Origin: Lactarius indigo
Taxonomy: Eukaryota; Basidiomycota; Agaricomycetes; Russulales; Russulaceae
Assembly: GCA_025766275.1 (NCBI GenBank)
Contig: JAFKAC010000005.1
Span: 2,108,001 to 2,172,000, forward strand
Reading direction: 5' to 3'
Length of the DNA: 64,000 nucleotides
How positions within the stretch are numbered: position 1 is the first letter of the stretch; every line of letters starts with the position of its first letter. Below the pieces are notes generated by a model, which was given only the letters and a program-made list of their open reading frames with translations, had not been told where the DNA came from and searched no databases. Below, piece by piece: positions 24,101-35,166 of the stretch. A program made the position numbers and the translations under genes.

Positions 24101-24244
24101 TTCGCTAACTCAAGTTTGCGCGCTGACCAAGGCGGGTCTTCGCTACTTTAGACCAACGTACCAAATGGGCGGCTTAAGTTCAGACATGGAACGCTCTTAG
24201 AAGAACTCGCACTCATCGGCGCGATCAATAATCGGTGTTGGTGA
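21120..24244 (+). CDS. AMD1: AMP deaminase (EC 3.5.4.6)
   Basis: This enzyme converts AMP to IMP and ammonia in purine interconversion and controls the adenylate pool. The gene has many short introns. The N-terminal regulatory part is Ser-rich and includes [17 protein letters not shown]. Landmarks in order are [46 protein letters not shown] (zinc-binding His-x-His), [55 protein letters not shown] and [17 protein letters not shown] (the family signature with the zinc Asp). The last intron (24084-24151) is of GC-AG type with a perfect AAG/GCAAGT donor; removing it gives [20 protein letters not shown] and a stop at 24242-24244. The gene looks intact. The ATG at 21120 is the first in a long Ser-rich frame. 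Confidence 0.93.
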
Positions 24245-25546
24245 CGTGTCGGATTTCCTTCGTGCCCTAGGTCTATTCCGTGCTCAATGCTAATGCACGG
24301 GTTCTTTTCTTTTGTATAGAAGCCGCCAAGACGGGGCTCTGATCGCGACGCTTTGCAAAATGCTGTGTATTATACTTCTGGATTCTTGATACACGTCATA
24401 CACCTGGCACCCTGTATTGGCCAAGTACGTAGGCCTGGACCCATTATTACATTTTATTCGTCCTCTCGGACCTTACGAGATCGGCTCGCATCTTCGCAGA
24501 TGCGATAAAGCATCATGTCCTCGTCTCCGTGTGTCATACCATGCCAACTATACAGTAGTTTCGGACATTGACTACCGCGTGATGCCTCCGCGAGGCAATA
24601 CGTGTGTACCGTCGGCACCACACTCGTTTTGCTCAGGGACATAATCTCTGCGCACCCTTAAAGGCTTCAAGGGTTTCTCTTGAACCCCAGATTCGAAGCA
24701 GATCAAGAACGTATCAGATAGCCAGTACTGATCTCAGTCGCCGTCGGGCCGCCACTCCCTTACTCTCGTTTCCAAATCTCGTCCTATCTACTTCTGCGTG
24801 CGATCGTCCCCGAGTTTGCTTACTGCACCAATTTCTCCATGCTTTCAATACTCTTACGCTAACATTCGGTGTGCGCCCGAGCGAGAGGGTGCAGCTCGGG
24901 GCGGTCTTGGGGCGTAGCGCCAGCAAGTCCTTTGAGCCGGGTCAGGGGTCGGCGAGCACGTAGCCTTCCAAGGACGATTAAGGCTCAGGTCGTCAAGGGA
25001 GGTGCGAAGTTCAAGAATATCTAAGGTTACACATTCTATCAAAAGGAGTTATTAGCAATATTATTAGCAATCGTCGGCAGGGATACATACCCATTCCCGG
25101 TGACCGCCTACTTGTGACTTGACGACCAACTGAACGCATGCTTCGTTTTCGGGTCTTGCGGTTTGATTGATCGATTTTATGAAAGAACAGAAGGCTCGGC
25201 ATGTGATCAAGGTGACATGATAAGTAACAAGGCAAGAAGAAACGTTGCAACCCTCTGATTGTTGGGTCCCGACCTCAGCGTCAATTACTGTTATAACCCA
25301 AGTGATCCGAATCCGCCCGGACTACAGTATCATACAAAAATTGTTTTAGGTATACCGTAAGTAACTTACTAATAACAAGGTCGATGTCAAGAGCCTCCGG
25401 CCCGAGATACAAGAACAACGAGAGGATTTACGGATCGCCACCTTGGAAAAGTGTTTTTAGTGAAATTTTTCCTTGATCTGCGCCATGATCCACCAAGATC
25501 CTACACGCCCCAATCCGACATGGGACCGTCATGATGGACTTCCGTT
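24245..25546. other. Spacer with one diverged dispersed repeat
   Basis: Convergent spacer between AMP deaminase and the DUF6534 gene. It contains the repeat at 24493-24600 (partner at 31392-31498). Otherwise no gene is recognised. Confidence 0.5.
24493..24600 (+). repeat. Diverged direct repeat, copy 1
   Basis: Over about 106 bases this matches 31392-31498 at roughly 70% by eye, beginning tcttcgcagat and ending cgcgagg/cacgagg. Most differences are transitions. Frames on both strands show some residue similarity, for example HGDEDM...ICED against HGDNDT...ICED on the minus strand. The family is unknown. Confidence 0.5.
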
Positions 25547-27690
25547 TCAGAGGGAATGCTCGCCTCCTTCGATGGACAAATAAGTATTAGTACAATCATC
25601 GCGCAGGGACCATACCAATTTGCTGTTTTCAACCGTGGTAGACTCCACGTCGTGGTCACGTTTACTCTGCGGGAAATCCGTTGTCGCCGAGCGATGCACA
25701 GTGACTGAGACAGCGGGTCGTCTAGACTTGTCACCCTCACTCCGTTGTTCGATTCGGATCGAAGATAGGTCGAAGGCATTGTCAGGTTTTTTATCAGTAG
25801 ACGACCGCTCACGGACGTAGTCCCGACTGTTCAACCTGAAAGTGGCAGAGGTCAGAAATCGAACTTATCGTACACACTTAGTTGACTCCTTACATGGCAA
25901 GGAGAGAATTCGCATAGACTATATATAGGATGAACGTCGGTTAGTTTGTCTTTCCACCTAGTTTTATTGGACACGTACATTTACCCATTGGCCAGAAAAA
26001 TAGCTGCCAATACATAGAGGAGTTCGCCGTTGCAAACTGGTCATAGCGTGAGAAAATGCCGAAGTGCGCGAGGGAAGACCCCTTACGCTGATAAGCACTG
26101 CGCAAGTGAGAACACTGCTTGGGTCAGCGTTTGACCAGCTGGCATAGCTCGAGATCTCACCTTGTCAGCAAACCTGAGTTGATACTGTAAGTCATTAAGG
26201 TCAAGATCATAGAATCGGTTCTGTGAACAAAAACTCAGCTAAATCTGGGGCGTAAATGGGGGAAACTGAACTCGCCTTGCGAAACCAGTCCTCTTGTGGT
26301 AGAGGAACCAGCACATGGAGCCGGCAATTAAGATGTCTGCCACAACGCCTGACCCCAATCCAATGCAGGTCACCGGCTGCCAAGCCGTCAAGAGTGAGCG
26401 GATGTAGAAGAGGTAAAGGTCAAAGCTTACGACTAGGGCCGTATAACGGGACCAGAACCTGAGGGCAGCCCTGACGACAGGTTTCAAATACTTGAACAAT
26501 GCCAAGGAATAGACCACACATACGCTCTGACGGTGAAAACTAGCACGCGATGTTTAGACACGATTCATGGACGAGGCATGGAATAGAAACCAGCTAACTC
26601 ACCGAATCCGAGGGCTGTAACGATGTGAAGGAAGATAATTACGAATGGACCTCCCAAAAGCTTACGACGGTGCTTACCGAAGCAAGCCGTCCCAAATATC
26701 ACCTAAGAAAGCGCGTTGAGAAGTGCGTCAAGGAGTCAGCTACGATAAAGATAAACTCACAATGATGATCGGGATGATGATACTCCCGCCCACTGACAGA
26801 AAACCAGGTTGTAACTTGGAGTTCCAGTTAAGGGCAGAGGACAATACTCACCAATGTAGACTCGTCGGGCATAGTAGCTACGTTGCATCAGGACAAATAG
26901 CAAATAAGAGATCCAGTGCAAAATACGTACAGCTGAACCAGATAATCGACAAGCGCCTGCAGCGGTCACTAGTGAGTATGAAATAGCCTACAAAAGTCGT
27001 AGCGGCATACGTTGACGTCGACCTGAACCTACAGTGAACGTAAGTTACTGTAAGTAGCAGGAGATAAGACGCAATTTCAAATATCACATACATTCATAGC
27101 CCTAGAGTGTACTGATGAGAAACGACCGTAACTTCGTCTCCACAAAATTGGACTTACCACATATTGTAGCCCAGAATTTCGACGTTGCCAAAATTTAGGA
27201 CCAGGTACCTGCGATAATGAACTCATGAATGATAGAGTGGACGTTACTGTCTTACCAGTATATCGAATAAATGCATAGAACTGTGTGCACGGCATCCAAT
27301 ATACTAACGAAACGATGCAATCCGGGTGGGCTGGAATCTGAAATGTACTACTCACAATATGACCCCGATGAGTAACTTGAGAGCCTTTGGGTCTCTACGC
27401 CCATATTGCCTGGGTCCGGTGAGTTTGGTTGTATCGGGGGGAGTGTGTTAATTACCAGTAATATATCCATCTATCCGGACAAAGTTTCCGAGTCAGCGCG
27501 AGAAAAGAGACAGCGTTCGTCAAAGCTCACGTCTGCAATGTCGTTATACCAAAGAGCCTGGACGCTCACCAGCTCAGCAGGAATACCGGTAAGGAGAGGG
27601 TCTGACCGGTGCTCACATAATACTGATAACTAGCCCGATGAATGTACACCCGTAGGTGTTCCGGATGTCAGCGACAGCATGGCTAGACAT
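25547..27690 (-). CDS. DUF6534-type integral membrane protein
   Basis: This gene has many short exons, typical of the large Agaricomycete family of seven-helix proteins with a DUF6534 C-terminal region. Reading on the minus strand gives MSSHAVADIRNTYGCTFIGL, then DPKALKLLIGVI, RFVSILDAVHTVLCIYSIYW, YLVLNFGNVEILGYNMW, VQVDVN, GSGVVADILIAGSMCWFLYH and KRTGFAR, then RTDSMILTLMTYSINSGLLT and VYANSLLAMLNSRDYVRE. The LNSRDY motif and the VADxLIAGS helix are hallmarks. A polar tail follows to the stop at 25547. The family has no established function. I could not fix every junction, so the start (ATG at 27690) and some exons are approximate; no clear disabling lesion was seen. Confidence 0.75.
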
Positions 27691-29099
27691 GTCGAGTTCT
27701 TCAAGGCGTCCAATCCTAAAAGGAATCGGTCGCAGCTAGACTGCCTTGGTGAAAGAACAGAGAAAGGGTGAGGGAAAGAGACGAGGAGAACGAAGTCTTA
27801 AGAGCGCCGAAGTTACCATTTTGATTTTCCATGTGAACCGTGTGAAAGGGACCAAGAAGCAGAGCAGACTGGAACGGACGGTTACTTCTGTCGCTGATAG
27901 AACACTAGTCCTGATAGAGTATTATCCGTAGGATAACAAATATCTTGTTTCTGTCGGAACGCATGGAGATAACTCTCGAGTTGCCTCAGATGAAGTATGA
28001 ACGACTCCGAGTCCGCAAGCGACTCCGAGTTGTCCACAGCAACCGCAGGGAGCGTGGCGGTCACGTGGTATCGATCACTCATGATCACAGATATCGCAAA
28101 CTCGCGTGGATTTCCTCTCCCGCGCCGCCATTAAACCCGAACCCGCCTCCCGCCTCCCACCTGATCCCAACTGGGGAGTCCTCTTCGCGGGTGCCTGCTC
28201 TGCGCAGTCCATCAGGGGATTTTCACAAAAACTTTTGGCACCGAGCGCCCTGTCTCACCTCGCGTTTCACGCTTATTTACTGGGAAGCCGCCGAAAAGTC
28301 CGGTATACTTCAATGCCTGCTTGGTACTTCTTTTCTATGCTCTATGTCCTATTTTGGACACACGCCGTTCTATGACGTTTTTACAGGCCCCTTTCGTTTT
28401 CCTGCAATACAATTGGATTTAAAATAAAACACGATTGACCCTCACAGTCCTCACATGGCACTTTTTTTATTTACTTTGGAATGGGGCAAATAAAGTTCCG
28501 ACCGAACATCGCTGCGCGTGGGAAAGTCTCCTGTTGAACAGGTACAGTGTGTATCACTGTATTTCCTCTACAGAATAGCAAGCCGACACACCCACAAAGC
28601 TGTTAAAGAGCAGCTTATGGCTGGGCTCATTGTCAGGTCATGTTTAGACTAGTGGCTTGCTGCAGAGCCCAGTAAGCCAGCCTTAGCTGGTCCAAAACTG
28701 TCGGGGGCCTACAAGCGTCTGGCTTGAGGCTTCTCCGACTCGGCGCTCAACCTTAAATCAGGCAGGTCAAGACCGCCGTCAATAAGTAGCGCGCGAGCAA
28801 ATGCCCAAGTTGGCGCTCCACACACAAGAGAGAAGGGTTTACCTTCTACTCTTCGATATCATTAAGAGCCCAGAGTGACTCATTGTTTACATTCTCCGGG
28901 GTGCTGCACTCGCACGCGGCCTTAGGGATTTGAGCATCACAGGTTCCGCGAGTTGTGTTCTCGTGACACCGTAGAGACACCCGTAGCCCTGTTCCTCCCT
29001 TGGTTCTGGTGCTGAATTGCACAATAATAGCTCTGGTCCCCAGCTGCGTTCTCAGTGTCCCAGTGTTTACTATTAGTGTATTCGACCTGTGGCCTTGGT
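27691..29099. other. Spacer upstream of the sedolisin pseudogene
   Basis: 1.4 kb with no recognisable gene. Open frames at 27945-28427 and 28106-28375 lack family features. Confidence 0.45.
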
Positions 29100-30930
29100 A
29101 GCCACTGGCCGATGGTCCCCGTTAATCCTGCGATACCACCACTGGCTCTCCCTCCTCTCTGCCGCACCCCTTGGCGACCTCGCAATGCTTCTTGCACTTT
29201 GGAATGATTTGCAGTTGATGTACACATGGAATACCGTCCCGGACAACTGGGAAAACCTTCCTCCCGACGGTACCACGATCGGCCTCCACATTGCGCTCAA
29301 GGTACGTCTCGAGACTTGCTTGATTGACGTGCTATACGGGGTCAGCGATCCGGCACCCAAGCACGCCCTCTTCCCCATTATTCTGTTTGTGCCTGTACTC
29401 ATGTCTGCTCCGTTTCAGATATGGCGTTCCCCTGTCCGAGGAGCGAGCCGCTGAGCTTGTCGCGCCCAGAAGGGCTTGAGCCTGACTAGTCTTGGCTTAA
29501 AACCATGACGTGTCCTCCCCCATCTCAATGACGCATGGAGCATCGTATCGGCTCTACTGGCACACTGTTACGAATGAACCCTCCGCACAATCGGCTACAT
29601 GCTGCCCCCCGGTGCTACGTGCGCACATACAAACCGTCGCGCCGACGACGCATTTCGCTCCTCCGCGTATGCTACGACAGACAACCCACAAGCGCTCCAG
29701 TGCAAAATCAGTGGCAATAGTGAACGTGGCGCTGTTAAGCCGCGATAACGAGATCACGCCAGACGGACCTGTGCTTGCTGTACAAGACGACCACTTATCT
29801 TACGGCGTTTATGACCTATTATCGTATCGACGCAGAGGCTGCGGCGTTCACAGTCGTGCAGGTTAACAGTGGCGTGTATGACCCGAGCCATCCCGTCATT
29901 GGGGGGAGCATCAGCACCCGGTATTACAGGGCCGTGGCACATCCGACACCGCCCATTTTCTACAGCATCGGCGGAGAGTTCAAGTAATCGCCGGGCAGCC
30001 GTGCGACACGTACCTCAAGTAACTCAACTACGTCCTCAATTCGCCGAACATCCCGCAGACGATCAACATATGGGGAGAAAGACTTTCCGCCAGAATTTGC
30101 GACGGCGTTGTGCAGCCTGTTCGCACAGCTCGGTGCGCTGGCGTCAACGCTCTCCTCGCGAGGCGATGATGGCGACGGCCAAGACAACGCAGGGACGACT
30201 CCGGAAAAGTCCAATTCATCTCCCACTTCCCTGCATCCCGTACGTATGGCGTTTGTCTCACGTTGCAGGCAGTACACAAGCGCAGGTTCAACTCACTCAT
30301 CAGGCAGCCACGGTTTCTTGGCGGAGGTGACTAGCCCCGGTTGCGTGGCACGACGGTTCACGACCCTGGGGTCACCCAGAGGGATGGCTTCTCGTTCTAT
30401 ATTCTGCACCCGTGGTACTGTATTGTACAGGACAAAGCGGCGTCCACCCGGGCCTTCCTCCGGTGGTATGCTGGCCCCTACTTACGGATGTGTTCGCTGC
30501 CGCGATCCCGCGGGGCCATTCCTAATTTAGGCAGCCCTGGGGAGCGCGGTGGAGGCGCGGGAACCTTGGCATCTCCGCCGCCGCACAGGCGCTCAGATTC
30601 CCGATCGTTGTCAGCCTCAATGACCATGTCACGGCTGGCACGAGCTGATCGATGCCCGTGCGTCTTTCCCTGTTGTCTCCTTCCTTCGCTCTGCGTCTTC
30701 CATCCTCGAGCAGCCAGCTGACCTTCAATTCACCGTTGCGAGCATAATCTCGTTACTTAATGACTTCCTACTTGCAAGTGACGAGGCTCCACTCGGCTTT
30801 CTCAACTCCTGGCTGTACAGCCAAGGCTTCGCGGCCCCCAACGACATCACATCTGGCTCTAACCCGGGCTTCAATACTAAAGGATTCTCCGCCGTCGATG
30901 GTTCGAACTCAGTCCGTCTCGCAAGACTCG
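29100..30930 (+). pseudogene. Decayed sedolisin (S53, tripeptidyl-peptidase-like) gene
   Basis: Fragments in several frames follow the order of a secreted fungal sedolisin. A signal-like LSLLSAAPLGDLAMLLA and the pro-kumamolisin start YTWNTVPDNWENLPPDGTTI come first. They are followed by HIQTVAPTTHFAPPRML, LTAFMTYYRIDAEAAAFTVV, VIGGSISTRYYRAVAHPTPP (29896-29955), a GFSFYILHPWY fragment, NDHVTAGTS and SIISLLNDFLL with FLNSWLYSQGFAAPNDITSG. Intact members carry catalytic Glu and Asp in the segment corresponding to IGGSISTRY; both are replaced here. Stops and frame changes interrupt the rest, including just after AGTS. The gene cannot make an active peptidase. Confidence 0.85.
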
Positions 30931-31616
30931 TGACTGTTTTTTCAATTTCCATGTTGTCTAATTTTATAGTCCATAGTTCACGGTTTTAGGAACTCTCGAC
31001 TGTAGTGCGTACGTATAATAGGCAGTGCATATAAACGTTCATGGAGCTGGTACGCGACCGACCCACAACGCTCCGAATTCGTGCACGTGATTCGGCTGCT
31101 AGCGGGGACCCTCGTCTTTGCTCACCTGGTGCACACAAGTACAGCAAATGTCGAAAAAAAAAAAGATAATATCGAGAACAAGCAAGAGATAAAGGGACCA
31201 GGTGAGTAGGAAGACGAAGTCGCATTCGTCGAGCAACCAATCGGGCCGCTCGTACGGCAACAGAAACCGCGCGAATAGTCTAGAGGCGGACCAGTGTGGG
31301 CAAGCATGTGGACGAATGAAGCCCCGAGACGACCGCGACACTGTTGGCCCACTGGTGTCGAATATCGTACCGCGATTCTTGCTGCCTCACGTCTTCGCAG
31401 ATACAATCGAGCCTCGTGTCATTATCTCCGTGTACTACAATATGCCAATCGTGCGGCAGTTTCAGACATCGATTCTCGCATGATGCATTCACGAGGATAA
31501 CGTCGGATGAGAAGACATGAACAATTTCCAAGTGAGATACTGTAGAAACTGAACGAGTACAAAATGGAATTGACAATTTCGTTATGAAGCGCCCGTACTA
31601 CGCTAGAGTCCGACAT
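30931..31616. other. Spacer between sedolisin pseudogene and Tc1/mariner element
   Basis: No gene is recognised. It contains the diverged repeat at 31392-31498 and an A-rich run near 31148-31165. Confidence 0.5.
31392..31498 (+). repeat. Diverged direct repeat, copy 2
   Basis: Partner of 24493-24600. It lies about 120 bases outside the left end of the Tc1/mariner element, so it is not part of that element. Confidence 0.5.
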
Positions 31617-31618
31617 TA

Positions 31619-31673
31619 CAGCCGTTTTCATATCGATAGTCCGATTTTCGGAAAAGCTACTAGCGGGCTGAGT
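31619..31673 (+). repeat. Left terminal inverted repeat of the Tc1/mariner element
   Basis: 55 bases starting CAGCCGTTTTCATATCGATA and ending CTACTAGCGGGCTGAGT, identical to the complement of 35095-35149. It is preceded by the TA target dinucleotide. Confidence 0.95.
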
Positions 31674-31879
31674 TCCGGGATCCCCCGTCGGCATATTTGC
31701 CGAGACTTACCGTATTTTTTGGTGAAATAAAAAATAAAATAAAAAAGAGAAAAGAAAAAGAAAAAAGAAAAAGAAAAGAGGCAAGTCGAGATTATTACGA
31801 CTTTGCGCAATCTACGCGTTCACCAAGCATAATATCTGCCAGTGCACGACACATCCTGTGTTGGCCGCATTGGCCAAAA

Positions 31880-31886
31880 TATAAAG
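31880..31886 (+). promoter_or_regulatory. TATA-like box of the element's accessory gene
   Basis: The sequence tataaag lies about 100 bases upstream of the ATG at 31985 and inside the element, so the accessory gene carries its own promoter. A second AT-rich word (ttataaaa) lies about 45 bases before the ATG. This is positional inference only. Confidence 0.35.
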
Positions 31887-31984
31887 TGGAACGATGGCGG
31901 GTACTACATTTTGTTTGGAGCTGGGGGTTGATTCAGTTATAAAATGGTGAAGACGACGGCGGCGATGCGTTACCTGACTCTGCT

Positions 31985-33767
31985 ATGGATCCTGCACAGC
32001 ACCTCAGCAACACCCAGCAACACACACCAGTGGGCTATCCTCTACCGCCACCTCACGTTGCTCCTCACCCGGGATACTTGCCCCACCATGTGCCATATCC
32101 TCCTCCGTTGACCCCAGGCCCAACCCCACTTGCACCCTACCCGCCAACACCCAATGGTTTCAGTCAGCAGTATCAACCATGGCCGCCGTACGCACCGTAC
32201 TATCCCCATCCATTGCCAATGGTGTCGCCTCCACACCCAGCCGGTGGTACCGCTGGACCTATGCCAATGCCAATATCGACGCCAACACGCCAACCTCCTG
32301 CAACACCTGTGAGATCTTCGGGCAGTGCTAGGAAGCGCTATGTGAACAGTCAACGTGAACCTGGAGGTAAGTCAGCTCACATATACTGTAACGAAACTCG
32401 CTTACCTGATCTTCCAGTGTGGGAATTTGATGTGAGCATTGCCTCGAGCGAGGCAAAAAGTGTCTTCAAGGGACACAGTGCGATGAGCTGGGATGAGCTT
32501 CAGATGGAAGTAATGAAGCGTCTTTGTGACGCCGTATTACCAGTACAGTTGGGGTATAAGTTATCCGGGGATCTTGGTAAGATGTCATACTTGAGTAGTG
32601 AGGACGAGTGGGAAGCCGCACTCACCCGTCTGAACGCAAAAATAATCGTGGCCCGTAAGAACGCAGTGAGCGTTGAAATCCAGAACTTGGTGAGGAATTC
32701 TTGCTCCCAGTGGCCATGTTACTAATCATTTGTAGACAAAGGCACCGTCAAAGGCGCCAAAGGCATCAGGTAGCAGGGGAAAACGTAGGCGCGAGGACAA
32801 CGTCCCTCCACCTGTGAACGCCAAACAGGGGGCGGTGTATCAAGCATACAAAGAGTTAGAAATTGCCCTCAGATGCGAAGCCCATAGGGGCCATTGTTAT
32901 GTCGACCGTTTGGGTGGACGCGACAACCACAAACGCCTAGATCATAAGGCGATGACATTTTGGGCAAAAAAAATTGTGAGCGACTATGGCAGACAATGTT
33001 TGCCGTACTCACGTATGCTGGTATAGACACTCAATGAGGCGAGGATCGACTTGCCCCCAAACCTGAAGCCGTTTGACCGGCTACCCACTAGCAAGAGAGC
33101 CCGCAACTCGCATGGTGTACCCGAGGTTCATGTCGCAGTGAACATCGCATCGCCAGGGTCTACAGCGGGGGCATCAGTAACATCGGTGACATCGGAGACT
33201 CACCCAGCTACTCCGAGTCGTCAGCGTCCCACATCGATGCCCAACCCCGCAACCCCCACCCCAATTGACCTACCTGTCCGTCTCCTCCTGGAGCTGATGG
33301 ATATCCATGACCCATCTCCGACCTTCGACTATGTTGATATGGAGTCGGAGCTTGTTGACTTTGGTATGAGCACCGTGATGGAGGTGTATGAGATGCACCA
33401 GATATTGCTGGAGACAGTGGGGGGTCTTGGGAAGGAAGGCGCATGTAGTCTTCATGCGTACGTGAAGAAGTGGCTGTTGCCACTGATGCGACCGAATGGG
33501 GAAGGTCACGGTGTCACAGTGGGTGACAGGCAGGAGGTGGCAGTCGAGGACAAGGTCGAGGACGTTGAGGTTGTTGAGGTTGTCAGTCCAAGTCGTGTCC
33601 CAGGCGATAGGAAGGGTAAAGGACGGATGCTGAAAGAAGAGAGTCACGAGGCTATTTTCGTATGGTCAAGTGACGAGGAGGGAGAACAGGAGAGGCAAGG
33701 GTGGGTGAAGGACGAAAACCGTGACGAAGATGATTGGGCGGCGACTGAGGCCACATCCGTCGAGTAG
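31985..33767 (+). CDS. Transposon accessory protein, PB1-like segment plus Cys/His block, unknown function
   Basis: Four exons (31985-32366, 32418-32689, 32736-32975, 33027-33767) joined by GT-AG introns give an intact frame of 544 residues. Residues 1-125 are Pro/Tyr/His-rich and low complexity. Residues about 127-215 (VWEFDVSIAS, MSWDELQMEVMKRL, VQLGYKLSGDLGKMSYLSSE, DEWEAALTRL) resemble a PB1/ubiquitin-like fold with the acidic end expected of such domains. A basic stretch (SRGKRRRED) follows, then a block LRCEAHRGHCYVDR with WAKKI, and a PPNLKPFD motif. The C-terminal third is acidic with many Glu/Asp. I recall similar Agaricomycete hypothetical proteins with the C-x2-H-x3-C and PPN..FD blocks, but no function. 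Its place inside perfect TIRs makes it transposon cargo or a transposition helper. Confidence 0.8.
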
Positions 33768-33861
33768 ACGACCACCAAGATACCCATAGCACACAACCAC
33801 AACACACGTACTAATTGCATAGATTGTGACAAAGGAGGCAATACACTAGTGAACTGAACGA

Positions 33862-34987
33862 CTACGCAATATATTCGCTGTGCTGGTACCAACCGAAAGC
33901 ATCCTCCAGTGTCACACTATAGATTGCTTCCCAAATCACCTTGTACGGATCCGCGCCGATACCCTCAATCTCACCAAGAATGTAATCACGATTGGCACGT
34001 AGCCACGCCTTGATGGAGGAGAACGCCTCCTCGATAGGGTTCAGGTCGGGCGAGTAAGGGGGGAGATAGATGAGACGCATGCCGCGTTCCTCAATCATCT
34101 CTCGGACCCCATCAACCTTGTGTATCGCCGCGTTGTCCATTACAAGAACTGAGTTGGGCAGTGGGTATGGCTGCATGCGGTCGAGCAGCCCTTCGATGAA
34201 AGTTTGGAAGTCGGCTCCAGTTATCGCATGGTCAAAGACATCAGCATGAAGGATGCCATCGAGGGACAGCGTGGGAAGGATAGAATACCTGTGGAAGTTA
34301 GACAATACAGCCTCGGAAAAACAACAATCACTTACCGTGTACCCCGTACAAAAAATTCTCAGCGACGTGCACGGTCTCCCCGTTGAGCCCACGCGAAAGA
34401 ACGCCTCAGAGTCATTCGATTGAATGAACTCTCGTCTGCAAAAACCAGTTGGTGGGCTTCGTAGTGCTTGCCGATGAGCACTTTGTAGGCGATGCGTTCA
34501 TCCTCATTTTGCTCAATGGCTGGCCGTGTGATCTGTCGACTTTCAAGTTCCAGTAATTCCGGGGGTTATGATCAAGTCACTTACCGTCTTCATAGTGTAT
34601 CCCATTCGCTGGAGCGTCCTCCAAATTGTTGCAGTCGAGACCTCAATTTCAGTGACCCTGAAGAGCTGTGTCTGCAATTCCTCGAGTGAGATGTCGGGTT
34701 GCCGCAGTATACAGCCCTCAATAAACTGAGGACCATAGTCAGTGCGGTGTCGCAACAAAAAGAAAAGAACGAACGTGTGAATCAAGACCATCAAGGAGAC
34801 GTGGCCGGCCTGGGCATACTGGTATCCGAACCACTTCACCTGTTGCAAGGTACGTCGCCCTCAACCGTCTCATAGATCGCTCACTGATGCCCAGATACTC
34901 TTCTATCTCAGCATCAGATACCCCTTGATGAGACATGCGCAAGGCCACCTCCTTGATTTCTTGAGAAAAGTGACGACGATTGCGCAT
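33862..34987 (-). pseudogene. DD34E (Tc1/mariner, DDE_3) transposase with one nonsense codon
   Basis: Four exons (34987-34775, 34725-34585, 34532-34336, 34288-33862) join in frame to 325 codons. The N-terminal helix-turn-helix is seen in SDAEIEEYLGISERSMRRL and a second DNA-binding part in QPDISLEELQTQLFRV with WRTLQRMGYTMKT. Catalytic residues are the Asp of VFADESSFNR, the Asp of VMDNAAIH and the first Glu of NPIEEAFS; the last two are 34 residues apart. The only lesion is a TGA at 34359-34361 between RAR-R and EFFVRGTRYS, where relatives have a basic residue; a CGA-to-TGA change explains it. Without readthrough the product loses the second and third catalytic residues. It converges with the accessory gene; the two stops are about 95 bases apart. 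Confidence 0.88.
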
Positions 34988-35094
34988 TGACAGTGATGGG
35001 AAGTGGGGCGATGGGGGAAAAAGAAAAAAAAAAAGATAAGCCTTATTTTTTTTCGATCGGATCTCAGATAACTGGTTATCCTTGACCCCCGCTC

Positions 35095-35149
35095 ACTCAG
35101 CCCGCTAGTAGCTTTTCCGAAAATCGGACTATCGATATGAAAACGGCTG
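35095..35149 (-). repeat. Right terminal inverted repeat of the Tc1/mariner element
   Basis: Exact complement of 31619-31673 and followed by the TA target dinucleotide at 35150-35151. Confidence 0.95.
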
Positions 35150-35166
35150 TAAATTGACTCTTGGTG

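Larger units (their letters stand above)
31617..35151. mobile_element. Tc1/mariner-type DNA transposon with two genes
   Basis: The element proper is 31619-35149 (3531 bp). Both ends begin CAGCCGTTTTCATATCGATA and the inverted repeat is perfect for 54-55 bases (31619-31673 against 35095-35149). A TA dinucleotide flanks each end (31617-31618 and 35150-35151), the target duplication expected for this superfamily. Inside are two convergent genes: an accessory gene on the plus strand (31985-33767) and a DD34E transposase on the minus strand (34987-33862). Identical TIRs indicate recent activity, yet the transposase has one in-frame stop. Length, TIR length and the second gene are all unusual next to classical 1.3-2.4 kb mariners. 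Confidence 0.93.

Noticed and set aside
19003..24244. Sirtuin and AMP deaminase as a functional NAD/AMP gene cluster, with AMPK beta nearby
   Set aside because: Neighbourhood of housekeeping genes is not evidence of a pathway; no shared regulatory element was seen.
31000..31616. Starch-binding domain continuing the glucoamylase across the transposon
   Set aside because: Looked for on the minus strand beyond the left TIR; no CBM20-like motif was seen.
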